DNA of 64,000 nucleotides from Microbacterium sp. Bi121. Lineage in GTDB: Bacteria; Actinomycetota; Actinomycetes; Actinomycetales; Microbacteriaceae. The position numbers were made by a program, and so were the translations under genes. Of this stretch, positions 52,224 to 60,223 are shown in pieces; positions within the stretch are counted from its first letter, which is position 1; each line of letters opens with the position of its first letter. The stretch lies in assembly GCF_918698005.1 (NCBI RefSeq), contig NZ_CAKKLJ010000003.1:310001-374000 (forward strand). The letters run 5' to 3'. The notes beneath the pieces were generated by a model. The model had not been told where the DNA came from. It worked only from the letters and a program-made list of their open reading frames with translations, and ran no database searches.

Positions 52224-53315
52224 ATGCGCGCAGCAGTGCTCTACGAACCGCACGGTCAACTTCATATCCAGGAGGTGGAGACCCCGGCCCGGCTGCTGCC
52301 CCACGAAGTGCGCGTTCGCACGGCGGCGGTGGGGCTGTGTCATTCGGATCTGCATGTGATCCACGGGCTCGTGGCTCGACCCATGCCGGTCGTGCTGGGG
52401 CACGAGGCATCCGGCGTCGTGACGGAGGTGGGCGCTGAGGTGGAGGACGTCGAGGTCGGAGACCACGTCGTCGCCTGTTTCGTCGTGTTCTGCGGCGCGT
52501 GCCGCATGTGCACCAGCGGACGCCCTGCGATGTGTCAGCACCGCGAGGCGACAATGCGTGGCGCAGGGGAGGAGCCGAGGCTCAGCCGTGCGGGCGTTGA
52601 AGTGCATCAGTGGACGAACATCGCGGGGTTCGCCGAGGAGATGGTGCTGCATCGCAACGCCGTCACGGTGATCGACGAACGGATGCCTCTCGACCTGGCC
52701 GCCATGCTCGGCTGCGCGGTCGCGACCGGCGTCGGATCGGCGCGCAAGGTCGCTGGGGTAGCTCCCGGGGATGCGGTCGTCGTGATCGGTGCCGGCGGTG
52801 TCGGACTGAACGTGTGTCAGGGGGCGGCCCTGGCAGGGGCGCAGACCATCATCGCCGTCGACCGCAGTGCCCATCGCCTGGAGCTGGCGCAACGGCGTTT
52901 CGGGGCGACGCATGCGATCCAGGCCTCGGAGGGTGTGGATGTCGCTGCCCGGGTCAAGGCGCTCACTGACGGGGGCGCTGACCATGTGTTCGAAGCGGTC
53001 GGAGCGCCCGGACTGGTGGGAGTGGCCCTGGACGCCACGGTGCGCGGTGGTTCGGTCTGGGCCGTCGGAGTCTTCGGTGACGAGGCGAGGATCGATTTCT
53101 CTGCGGCGCATCTTCACTCCGGCAAGGGCGTTCACGGTGTGCGCGCCGGGTCGCTCGAGCCCCAGAAGGACATCCCGCAGCTGGTCGATGAGTATCTCCG
53201 TGGGGTGCTCGAGCTCGAGGCGCTGGTGGGCGAGCGCATCCCCCTCGACCAGATCGGTGCGGGGATCGACGCGCTCGCCGCCGGGGCCGGTGCGCGCACC
53301 CTCGTCGTGTTCTGA
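52224..53315 (+). CDS. Zinc-type alcohol dehydrogenase D (class III-like)
   Basis: The 363-residue product resembles class-III/aryl-alcohol dehydrogenases. Catalytic zinc ligands are in GLCHSDLHVIHG and VLGHEASGVV, structural cysteines in CGACRMCTSGRPAMC, and the cofactor site in VIGAGGVGLNVCQ with VDRSAHR. GAGGAG lies 8 bases before the ATG. It diverges from the kinase gene and may oxidise a primary alcohol or aldehyde intermediate; the substrate is not readable. Confidence 0.87.
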   Translation: MRAAVLYEPHGQLHIQEVETPARLLPHEVRVRTAAVGLCHSDLHVIHGLVARPMPVVLGHEASGVVTEVGAEVEDVEVGDHVVACFVVFCGACRMCTSGRPAMCQHREATMRGAGEEPRLSRAGVEVHQWTNIAGFAEEMVLHRNAVTVIDERMPLDLAAMLGCAVATGVGSARKVAGVAPGDAVVVIGAGGVGLNVCQGAALAGAQTIIAVDRSAHRLELAQRRFGATHAIQASEGVDVAARVKALTDGGADHVFEAVGAPGLVGVALDATVRGGSVWAVGVFGDEARIDFSAAHLHSGKGVHGVRAGSLEPQKDIPQLVDEYLRGVLELEALVGERIPLDQIGAGIDALAAGAGARTLVVF

Positions 53316-53336
53316 CCTTCCGGGAACGCTCCGGAC

Positions 53337-53374
53337 GCCTGACGAGACGCGCCGACCGTCGCGTCTCGTCAGGC
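53337..53374. terminator. Bidirectional terminator overlapping the SDR stop
   Basis: GCCTGACGAGACGCG (53337-53351), 8-base loop, exact complement at 53360-53374. The right arm contains the TGA of the minus-strand SDR gene. It serves both convergent genes. Confidence 0.83.
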
Positions 53375-54067
53375 GATCGAGTAACCTCCGTCGACGTTCA
53401 GCACCGTGCCCGTGATGTACGAGGCGTCCTCGGACAGCAGAAAACGCACGGCGCGCGCGACGTCATCCGCTTCGCCCCACCGCCCCAGCGGAATACGGGC
53501 GTCGATCGCGGCCTTGCGTGCATCGTCCTGTTGGGCTCGCGTGGACATCGGCGTTGAGATCCATCCGGGCGCGACGGCATTCGCCCGGATGCCGTCGGCG
53601 GCGTACGCGATCGCCTGCGACCGGGTCAGCGCGACGATCGCGCCCTTCGACGCCGCATAGGCGGGGGCGTTCGGCGTGCCGAAGTAGCTCCACATCGAGG
53701 CGAAATTGACGATCGATCCCTGCTCCATCGCAAGCCGCGGGCGCAGGACCTCGGCGACGGCGAGTGCCGCAGTCACGTTGACGTCCAGCACGGTGGAGAA
53801 CGTCTCCGGCTCCCATTCGGCCCTGTCTCGCAGCACCGCGGCGCACGTCACGAGTGCGTGGACGGCGGTGGTGCCCGCTGTGGCTGCGGTGAGGGCGGCG
53901 ACGTCTGTGATGTCCGCCTGCGCGAAGCGGACTCCGGACGGGAGCTCCTCATCCCTGGCGAGGCCGACAGCGAGGACGTCCCAGCCGGCATCGGCCAGCA
54001 GCTTTCCGATCGCCTTCCCGATCCCGGTTCCTCCGCCTGTGATCACGGCGAGCTTGTTCAAGGTCAT
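53369..54067 (-). CDS. SDR oxidoreductase of arm 1
   Basis: The 232-residue product is short for the family: ITGGGTGIGKAIGKLLADAG, TCAAVL in place of NNAG, and catalytic YAASKGA. The C-terminus SYITGTVLNVDGGYSIA is typical of sugar-type SDRs. It diverges from the transketolase genes, with an RpiR-type site between. The role is probably another polyol or sugar oxidation or reduction. Confidence 0.85.
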   Translation of the reverse strand: MTLNKLAVITGGGTGIGKAIGKLLADAGWDVLAVGLARDEELPSGVRFAQADITDVAALTAATAGTTAVHALVTCAAVLRDRAEWEPETFSTVLDVNVTAALAVAEVLRPRLAMEQGSIVNFASMWSYFGTPNAPAYAASKGAIVALTRSQAIAYAADGIRANAVAPGWISTPMSTRAQQDDARKAAIDARIPLGRWGEADDVARAVRFLLSEDASYITGTVLNVDGGYSIA

Positions 54068-54086
54068 GGCGTCTCCATACGTCTAG

Positions 54087-54102
54087 TCGAAATTTCTTCG
54101 AA
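54087..54102. promoter_or_regulatory. Predicted RpiR operator in the SDR/transketolase divergent region
   Basis: TCGAAATTTCTTCGAA; the minus strand reads TTCGAAGAAATTTCGA, containing the same 13 bases as the site at 43617. Downstream lies TTGACA (54109-54114), 17 bases, CAGGAT (54132-54137), then 6 bases to the transketolase ATG. Confidence 0.62.
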
Positions 54103-54143
54103 TGTTATTTGACAGTAGAGAAAACTTCAATCAGGATGAAGGC

Positions 54144-55001
54144 ATGACAACGACGAGGCCCTTGACCGCGGCCCCCGATGCCGACCTTCTGGCCGACCGA
54201 GCCGCCTTCGTCCGTACCGAGACGATCCGGCTTATCGAGATCGCCGGCACGGGTCACTACAGCAGCGTCTTCTCCTGCGCGGAGATCTTCGCAGCGCTGT
54301 ACTACACGGTGATGCGGACGGACCCGACCCAGCCCGATTGGCAGGAGCGCGACCGCTTCCTCATGGGCAAGGGCCACGCCGCCGTAGGCCTCTTCCCGAT
54401 TCTCGCGGACCTCGGATACTTCTCGAAGGACCTGCTGGACGGGTACACGCGCCTGGGCAGTCCGCTCGGGGACCATCCGGATATGACCAAGGTTCCGGGA
54501 ATCGACTTCAGCTCTGGTTCGATCGGGCACGCGCTCTCGAACGGACTCGGAATGGTGCTCGGCGGACGGTTCCATGATCGTGAGTTCTTCACCTATGTCC
54601 TGCTCGGCGACGGTGAGATGCAGGAGGGCCAGGTGTGGGAGGCGGCGATGTCTGCGGCTCATCACCAAGCCGGTCGCCTGGTCGCCATCGTCGATCGCAA
54701 CGGCTACCAGCTGGATGGGCAGGTCGATGAGGTGATCGGCATCGAGCCCCTTGCGGACAAGTGGCGGGCGTTCGGGTGGGAGGTGCACGGAGTCGACGGT
54801 CATGATGCCGTGGCCGTCGCGGACGTGCTGCTCGGACTGCGCGATCGCCCGGCCGATGCCCCTCCCGTATGCGTCATCGCGCAGACGAGCAAGGGCAAGG
54901 GGGTCTCATACATGGAGACCGAGCCCGGCTGGCATCTCGGCTACCTGGCACCGGACGATGCTCAGAAGGCCATCGACGAGATCAGAGGAGCATCCGCATG
55001 A
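54144..55001 (+). CDS. Transketolase, N-terminal (TPP-binding) subunit
   Basis: The 285-residue product corresponds to the first domain of transketolase: GHYSSVFSCAEIFAALYY, MGKGHAAVGLFPIL, HPDMTKVPGIDFSSGSIGHA and the TPP-binding GDGEMQEGQVWEAAMSA with Asn in VDRNGYQ. Split transketolases occur in archaea and in sugar-catabolic loci, for example the apulose-4-phosphate type. It overlaps the C-terminal subunit gene by four bases. Confidence 0.92.
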   Translation: MTTTRPLTAAPDADLLADRAAFVRTETIRLIEIAGTGHYSSVFSCAEIFAALYYTVMRTDPTQPDWQERDRFLMGKGHAAVGLFPILADLGYFSKDLLDGYTRLGSPLGDHPDMTKVPGIDFSSGSIGHALSNGLGMVLGGRFHDREFFTYVLLGDGEMQEGQVWEAAMSAAHHQAGRLVAIVDRNGYQLDGQVDEVIGIEPLADKWRAFGWEVHGVDGHDAVAVADVLLGLRDRPADAPPVCVIAQTSKGKGVSYMETEPGWHLGYLAPDDAQKAIDEIRGASA

Positions 55002-55972
55002 CCGGGCCGGACAACCCCGCATCCTGGCAGTACCGTGCGCTGAACGAGCTCAACCCCGGACTCGACTACCTCTCCGATGGGCTGTGCGACCTCGTCGACG
55101 ACGGACACCCGGTGGTCGCGGGCACCGCCGACCTGCAATACTCCAACGGCCTGGTCGCCTTCGCGCAGCGCCACGCGGATCGTTTCCTGCAGTTCGGCAT
55201 CTCGGAGCAGAACATGGTCTCGGCCGCAGCCGGCCTCGCGACCGCCGGAACCATGCCCTTCGTCGCCACGTTCGCCTCATTCCTCGCGTTGCTGTGCTGC
55301 GAGCAGATCCGGATGGATGTCGCGTACACGAAGCTGCCGGTGCGCTTGATCGGTCATCACACCGGCATCTCCTTGGGCTTCTACGGCACCAGCCACCACG
55401 CCACCGAAGACATATCGGTCATGCGGGCGCTCGCCGGGCTCACCGTGGTGTCGCCGGCCGATGGCCCGCAGCTGCGCGCTGCGATCCGAGCGAGTGCTGA
55501 CTGGCCGGAGCCGATCTACTTCCGCATCGGCCGCGGTCGCGATCCTCAGGTCTATGCGGATGACGTCTCCTTCGAGTTCGGTCGGGCCATCGTGCACGCC
55601 GATGGGGACGACCTGACGATCATCGCGTGCGGAAGCCAGGTGCATCCGGCGCTCGAGGCCGCAGAGGCACTGCGCGCTGACGGACTCTCCGTCGGCGTGA
55701 TCGACATGGCGACGATCAAGCCGCTCGACGTCGATGCCGTTCGTCGCGCGTCGAAGAGTCGCATCGTGCTGACCGTGGAGGAGCACAACATCCTCGGAGG
55801 ACTCGGCGCCGCCGTTGCGGAGGTCATGGCGGAGGGACCCACCGGCGCGCGACTGGTGCGTCACGGCATCCATGACGAGTACAGCCTGATCGCCCCGCCG
55901 ACGCATCTCTACGCGCACTACGGCCTGAATGCTCCGGGCATCGAGCGAATCGCGCGCGAGGCCGTGGCATGA
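54998..55972 (+). CDS. Transketolase, C-terminal (pyrimidine-binding) subunit
   Basis: The 324-residue product holds the pyrimidine-binding and C-terminal domains: FGISEQNMVSAAAGLATAG with the catalytic Glu, IGHHTGISLGFYGTSHHATEDI, and VLTVEEHNILGGLGAAVAEV. With the N-terminal subunit it would move a two-carbon ketol unit between sugar phosphates. It overlaps the following HAD gene by four bases (ATGA). Confidence 0.92.
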   Translation: MTGPDNPASWQYRALNELNPGLDYLSDGLCDLVDDGHPVVAGTADLQYSNGLVAFAQRHADRFLQFGISEQNMVSAAAGLATAGTMPFVATFASFLALLCCEQIRMDVAYTKLPVRLIGHHTGISLGFYGTSHHATEDISVMRALAGLTVVSPADGPQLRAAIRASADWPEPIYFRIGRGRDPQVYADDVSFEFGRAIVHADGDDLTIIACGSQVHPALEAAEALRADGLSVGVIDMATIKPLDVDAVRRASKSRIVLTVEEHNILGGLGAAVAEVMAEGPTGARLVRHGIHDEYSLIAPPTHLYAHYGLNAPGIERIAREAVA

Positions 55973-56496
55973 CCGTCGCGATCCCCGGCAACTGGCATCC
56001 ACGACTCGCCGTGCCCGCCCGCGGAGCGGTCGTTCTGCTGGATCTCGACGGCGTGATCGCCGATGCCGGGCATCGGCAGAGGTTCCTGCATCAGGACGAA
56101 CCGGACTGGGACGGCTTCTACGCGGGCGTCGCCGACGACGGCGTGCTCGAAGCAGGGCGCGCACTCGCCGCCTCGATCGCATCGGAGGTGCCGGTCGTCG
56201 TGCTCACCGGCAGGATCGACGAGGTCGCAGACGTGACTCAGCGATGGCTGGACGAGCATGGCATCCGCTGGGACATGCTGATCTGCCGCCCGGCGCACGA
56301 AGACGACGACTCGCGGCACGCGGTGGACTACAAGCGGGACGAGATCGCACAACTGCGAGCCTTCGGCTATGAGCTGCGTCTTGCCGCGGACGACAACCGC
56401 AAGATCGTCGCGATGTTCGAGGAGGCCGGGATACCGGCGCTCTACGTACCCAGCGGCTACTACGAGAACTCCAACCGTTACGACGGCGGTGTGTGA
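55969..56496 (+). CDS. Small HAD-family phosphatase
   Basis: The 175-residue product has VVLLDLDGVIADAGHR (DxD nucleophile motif I), VVLTGRIDEV (motif II Thr) and LAADDNRKIVAMF (motif IV acids). It resembles the phosphatase domain of polynucleotide-kinase-type HAD proteins but lacks the kinase part. Tight coupling to transketolase suggests it acts on a small sugar phosphate or clears a side product; this is inference. Confidence 0.83.
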   Translation: MTVAIPGNWHPRLAVPARGAVVLLDLDGVIADAGHRQRFLHQDEPDWDGFYAGVADDGVLEAGRALAASIASEVPVVVLTGRIDEVADVTQRWLDEHGIRWDMLICRPAHEDDDSRHAVDYKRDEIAQLRAFGYELRLAADDNRKIVAMFEEAGIPALYVPSGYYENSNRYDGGV

Positions 56497-56534
56497 TCGT
56501 GCCGTGCACGGACTGAGTTGAGAAGAGACAGATC

Positions 56535-57377
56535 ATGACGACCCTGCCGATCGACCCGCGTTTCCCCATTCCCGCAGGCGCGGAAGGCGAGGTGGTGCTG
56601 TGGTGGCTCGGCCAGGCCGGGTTCGCTGTGCGCCACGAGGACACGCTGCTCATGATCGACCCGTATCTCAGCGATGTGCTCGCCGACAAGTACCGCGGAC
56701 GCATCTTCCCGCACGAGCGCATGCAGCCTCCGCCGGTGAACCCGTCTGACGTCGAGGGACTGGATGCGGTGCTGTGCACGCACGGTCATACCGACCACAT
56801 GGATCTGGGCAGCATCCCGTATCTTCAGACATCGTCGGACCCGCTGTTCGTCGTTCCCCGTTCCGAAGCGGTCAAGGCCGTCAGCCGGGGCATCCCGGCG
56901 TCGCGATTGCTCGGAGTCGACGACGGCGAGACGTTCTCGACTCGCGGGTACCGCATCACAGCGCTGCCTGCGGCGCACGAGGAGCTGACCGAGGACGAGC
57001 ATGGGCAGAACCTCTTCCTCGGCTACGTGATCGAGATCGGCGGTGTGCGGATCTACCATTCGGGCGACTGCGCGCCCTACCCGGGGCAGTGGGAGACGGT
57101 CGCAGCGTTGAACGTCGATCTGGCGCTGCTGCCCGTGAACGGGCGCGATGCGCATCGCAAGACCCATGGAGTCCCGGGAAACCTCACGCTCGATGAGTCG
57201 CTCGCGCTGGTGCGCGGCGCCGGTATCCCGGGACTGGTGTGTCACCACTGGGGAATGTTCGCGTTCAACACCGCCGATCCCGAGCAGTTGCGCGCGGAGC
57301 TCGCAGGAGTGGATGACATCCGCTGGCACGTTCCTGTTCTGGGCGCGGCATTCACAGTCAAGGAGCTCATCGGATGA
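56535..57377 (+). CDS. Metallo-beta-lactamase-fold hydrolase, UlaG-like
   Basis: The 280-residue product resembles L-ascorbate-6-phosphate lactonase UlaG: WWLGQAGFAVRHEDTLLMID, the metal motif CTHGHTDHMD, IYHSGDCAPYPGQW, LLPVNGRD and VCHHWGMFAFNT. It probably opens a phosphorylated sugar lactone. It overlaps the AroE-like gene by four bases. No other ascorbate-pathway gene is nearby, so ascorbate is unlikely. Confidence 0.86.
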   Translation: MTTLPIDPRFPIPAGAEGEVVLWWLGQAGFAVRHEDTLLMIDPYLSDVLADKYRGRIFPHERMQPPPVNPSDVEGLDAVLCTHGHTDHMDLGSIPYLQTSSDPLFVVPRSEAVKAVSRGIPASRLLGVDDGETFSTRGYRITALPAAHEELTEDEHGQNLFLGYVIEIGGVRIYHSGDCAPYPGQWETVAALNVDLALLPVNGRDAHRKTHGVPGNLTLDESLALVRGAGIPGLVCHHWGMFAFNTADPEQLRAELAGVDDIRWHVPVLGAAFTVKELIG

Positions 57378-58291
57378 CCACGACATTCGCGTTCTTCGGC
57401 GTGACGACCCAGTCGTCGGCGATTCGCAGGATCTTTCCCCGCTGGATGGCGGAGCTGGGCATCGACTCGACGCTCGTCGGAATCGACTTCCCCGTCGACG
57501 CTCCCGCTGCCGACTATCGCGGCGCGGTGGAGCGGATCAAGGCCGACCCACGGGCCGTCGGCGGACTCATCACGACGCACAAGCTCAATGTCCTGGCTGC
57601 TGCCGAAGACCTGTTCGATGGGCTCGACGAGTCGGCGGCGCTCTTGAAGGAGACGAGCTGCATCCACAAGGACGGCACCCGCCTGCTGGGCGCGGCACTC
57701 GATGACCGGACCAGCCTGATGGGCCTCGATGCGCTGGTCGGCGCCGATTTCTGGAACGGTCAGCGGGAGCTGGTGATCCTCGGCGCCGGCGGTGCTTCGA
57801 TCGCTCTCACGCTCGGACTGCACAGGGCTGCGCAGGCAGGGCGCCCGATGCCGGCCCGTGTCGTCGTCACCGCACGGTCGCACCCACGCCTGCAGGAGAT
57901 GCGCGAACTGCACGACAGGATCGGCTTCACCGTTCCGACCGACTACGTCGTCGCCGGTACCGCCGAACACGCTGATCGCGTCATCGGCGAGGCCGCACCC
58001 GGGTCGGTGATCGTCAATGCCACGGGGATGGGCAAAGACCGTCCCGGTTCGCCGGCGTCGGCGCATGCGCCGTATCCCCCGGACGCGGTGGTCTGGGATA
58101 TGAACTACCGCGGCGAGCTCGCCTTCCTCGCCGACGCGCGGGCCCAAGGACGGAGCGATCTGCGTGTCGTCGACGGATGGGACTATTTCGTCTACTCGTG
58201 GACCAAGGCCGTCGCGGTGGTCTACGGCGTCGACATCCCCGCGTCGGGGCCGGTGTTCGAGAGGCTGTCCGAGCTCGCACGGACAGCCTGA
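57374..58291 (+). CDS. AroE-like (shikimate dehydrogenase family) oxidoreductase, paralogue 1
   Basis: The 305-residue product has AroE architecture: N-terminal substrate domain, Rossmann domain with ILGAGGASIALTLGL, then VNATGMGKDRPGSP and a C-terminal VVDGWDYFVYSWTKAV. The catalytic Lys (GLITTHKLNV) and an Asp (GAALDD) are kept. The substrate motifs differ: GVTTQSSAIRRIFPRW replaces the usual Ser-x-Ser region, and the Asn of the NTD motif is gone. It is therefore probably not a shikimate enzyme. It is about 40% identical by eye to the 59278 product. Confidence 0.82.
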   Translation: MTTTFAFFGVTTQSSAIRRIFPRWMAELGIDSTLVGIDFPVDAPAADYRGAVERIKADPRAVGGLITTHKLNVLAAAEDLFDGLDESAALLKETSCIHKDGTRLLGAALDDRTSLMGLDALVGADFWNGQRELVILGAGGASIALTLGLHRAAQAGRPMPARVVVTARSHPRLQEMRELHDRIGFTVPTDYVVAGTAEHADRVIGEAAPGSVIVNATGMGKDRPGSPASAHAPYPPDAVVWDMNYRGELAFLADARAQGRSDLRVVDGWDYFVYSWTKAVAVVYGVDIPASGPVFERLSELARTA

Positions 58292-58315
58292 CGCTCGCGG
58301 TCTCGGCGCGTCCCC

Positions 58316-59278
58316 TCAGCGCGACAGGTCGAGCAGCCGGGCTGGGTTCGCGACCAGCATCCGCTCCACGGCATCCGCGCCGATCGCCGATCGCAGACGC
58401 GGCAGGTAGCGATCACCGAGGTAGGCGAGTCCCGGCATCCCGCCGTAGGAGAGGTATCGCGTGCTGCGGGCGACATCGCCGCCGAGCAGGATGCGATCTG
58501 CTCCGATGCGGTCGACGACCTGTTCCGTCAGCGCGAGCAGCTCGGCATCGGACCGCGTGCGCGGGCGCGCGAAGCCGTCGTAGCCGAGGTGCGCACCGCG
58601 TTCGATGAGCGAGATGTGCAGCGCCGGGTCGGGGTCGCGGTCGGCGTGGGCGAGGACGACCCGAACGGATGCCACTCCCTCAGCCGCCAGCACGTCCAGA
58701 ACCTCGTGGGCAGCCGTGCAGAACTCCAGGTGCACCATGACCGGGGCGTTCGTCGCGCGGTGTGCGGCGCCCACGGCCTCGAGCGTGGTGCGCTCGAACG
58801 GGCTGATGCGCCAGTAGTCGATGCCGGCCTTGAGCATGCCGGCGCGCACCGGCTTCCGATCCGACGTTCGCGCGGTCGGTACGTCGGGGGCCTCGAAGAC
58901 CACGGCATCGTCGGCCGGCATCCCCTTCGTGACGTCGGCGATGAAGAGCTCGGCGAGCTGCGCCGCTCTCCAGACCTGCATCGGATGATCGTCGCCGTAG
59001 TGCGCCTCGCGGTGCCGGCCGGTCGTCGCGACCACATGGAGGCCCGTTTCCGCGCTGATGCGAGCCACGGCCTCCGGATCACGGCCGAGGCCGAACGGCG
59101 TGGCATCCACCATCGCGGCGAAGCCGCTCGCCTTCAGCAGAGCGGCCTCCGCGCTCGACGCATCCTCGTCATCGAGTTCGTCGCCCGGCAGAAGCGGAGT
59201 CACCTGGAAGAGATGCTCGTGATAGTTCGTCGGCCCGAGCTCCGCGGCATCGAGGTCGCCGAGGACTGTGCGGATCAT
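58316..59278 (-). CDS. Phosphotriesterase-family metal-dependent hydrolase
   Basis: The 320-residue TIM barrel has the metal ligands of the PTE family: NYHEHLF (HxH), the bridging Lys in RAGMLKAGIDYW, His in APVMVHLE and VLAHADRD, and Asp in ILLGGDVARSTRY. Family relatives include sugar-lactone hydrolases, so a lactonase role fits an operon with hydroxyacid dehydrogenase and kinase. Its start overlaps the AroE-like stop by one base. Confidence 0.84.
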   Translation of the reverse strand: MIRTVLGDLDAAELGPTNYHEHLFQVTPLLPGDELDDEDASSAEAALLKASGFAAMVDATPFGLGRDPEAVARISAETGLHVVATTGRHREAHYGDDHPMQVWRAAQLAELFIADVTKGMPADDAVVFEAPDVPTARTSDRKPVRAGMLKAGIDYWRISPFERTTLEAVGAAHRATNAPVMVHLEFCTAAHEVLDVLAAEGVASVRVVLAHADRDPDPALHISLIERGAHLGYDGFARPRTRSDAELLALTEQVVDRIGADRILLGGDVARSTRYLSYGGMPGLAYLGDRYLPRLRSAIGADAVERMLVANPARLLDLSR

Positions 59279-60213
59279 CAGCGCGCTTCCTCGGCGGCCT
59301 CCGCGAGCTGCTCGACGATCCCAGGGGTCAGCTCCAGCTCGAAGACGTCGGCGACGACCTGGGACCAGCCGTGGATGAAGTAGCGCCAGCCGTCAACGAC
59401 GTGCAGGCGGCGCTCCGCCTCCTGCGCCCTGGCCTGGTGCAGGAACTCCAGAGACCCGCGGTAGTTGAACTCCCACACGTAGGCGTCCTGCGGGAAGACG
59501 ACGTCATCCGGAAGAGGAGAACCAGGGCGGTCCTTGCCGAGCCCGGTGGCGTTGACGATGAGCGAGCCGCGCGGCGCGGCGGCGACCAGCGCTGCGGCAT
59601 CCTCGACCGAGGGTGTGCGCACATAGGAGATGAGCCCTTCGCGCGTGCCGTGCTGGCGGTGCACCTCGCGCAGATGCGCGAGCTTGTCATCATTGCGGGC
59701 GGTGACGGTCACCTCGGCGGGAGCATCTGCTCGCTCGGCCAGTGCCCAGCTGAGCGCGGTGCCCGAACCGCCCGCGCCGAGGATGATCACTTCAGCGCCC
59801 GTGGTCGCGAAGTAGTCGGCCGGGAGGAAGTCGTTCAACGCCAGATCGACCGTGATCGGGTCCTTCGCGCGGCCGGAGAGCCGCGTCCCGCGCTTGGCGA
59901 TGCTGGAGATCTCCGAGCACGAAACGGCGAACGGATCGAGCTCGTCGAACAGGTCGGATGCCGCGGCGTACACGTTCATCTTGTGTGTGGTGACGAGGGC
60001 CCCGCGATGATGAGGATCGTCGCGGATCTGCTCGACTAGCGCTCGATACTGCTCGGGGCCCGCGTCCATCGGCAGGTCGTGGCCGATGAGCCTGCGGGTG
60101 GGCAGGCCGAGGATGTCGGCCCACAGCGGGAACACCTTCATGATCGACGACGAGCCGGTGGTCACGCCGACGAAGCCCATGTAATCGGCGTCGGGGGTGG
60201 TTTCCGTGGTCAT
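59278..60213 (-). CDS. AroE-like (shikimate dehydrogenase family) oxidoreductase, paralogue 2
   Basis: The 311-residue product shares with the 57374 product GVTTxSS-IxxxFPxW, VTTHKMNVYAAA, LGAGGSGTALSWAL, VNATGLGKDRPGSP and VVDGWRYFIHGW. Catalytic Lys and Asp (GRAKD) are kept, but the Asn of the NTD motif is lost. It starts at ATG 60213 behind AAAGG, 10 bases past the hydroxyacid dehydrogenase stop. It probably reduces or oxidises a cyclic or keto sugar derivative; unproven. Confidence 0.82.
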   Translation of the reverse strand: MTTETTPDADYMGFVGVTTGSSSIMKVFPLWADILGLPTRRLIGHDLPMDAGPEQYRALVEQIRDDPHHRGALVTTHKMNVYAAASDLFDELDPFAVSCSEISSIAKRGTRLSGRAKDPITVDLALNDFLPADYFATTGAEVIILGAGGSGTALSWALAERADAPAEVTVTARNDDKLAHLREVHRQHGTREGLISYVRTPSVEDAAALVAAAPRGSLIVNATGLGKDRPGSPLPDDVVFPQDAYVWEFNYRGSLEFLHQARAQEAERRLHVVDGWRYFIHGWSQVVADVFELELTPGIVEQLAEAAEEAR

Positions 60214-60223
60214 GCGGGGCCTT

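Noticed and set aside
56535..57377. L-ascorbate utilisation operon
   Set aside because: Only the UlaG-like gene is present; no ascorbate PTS, decarboxylase or epimerase genes accompany it.
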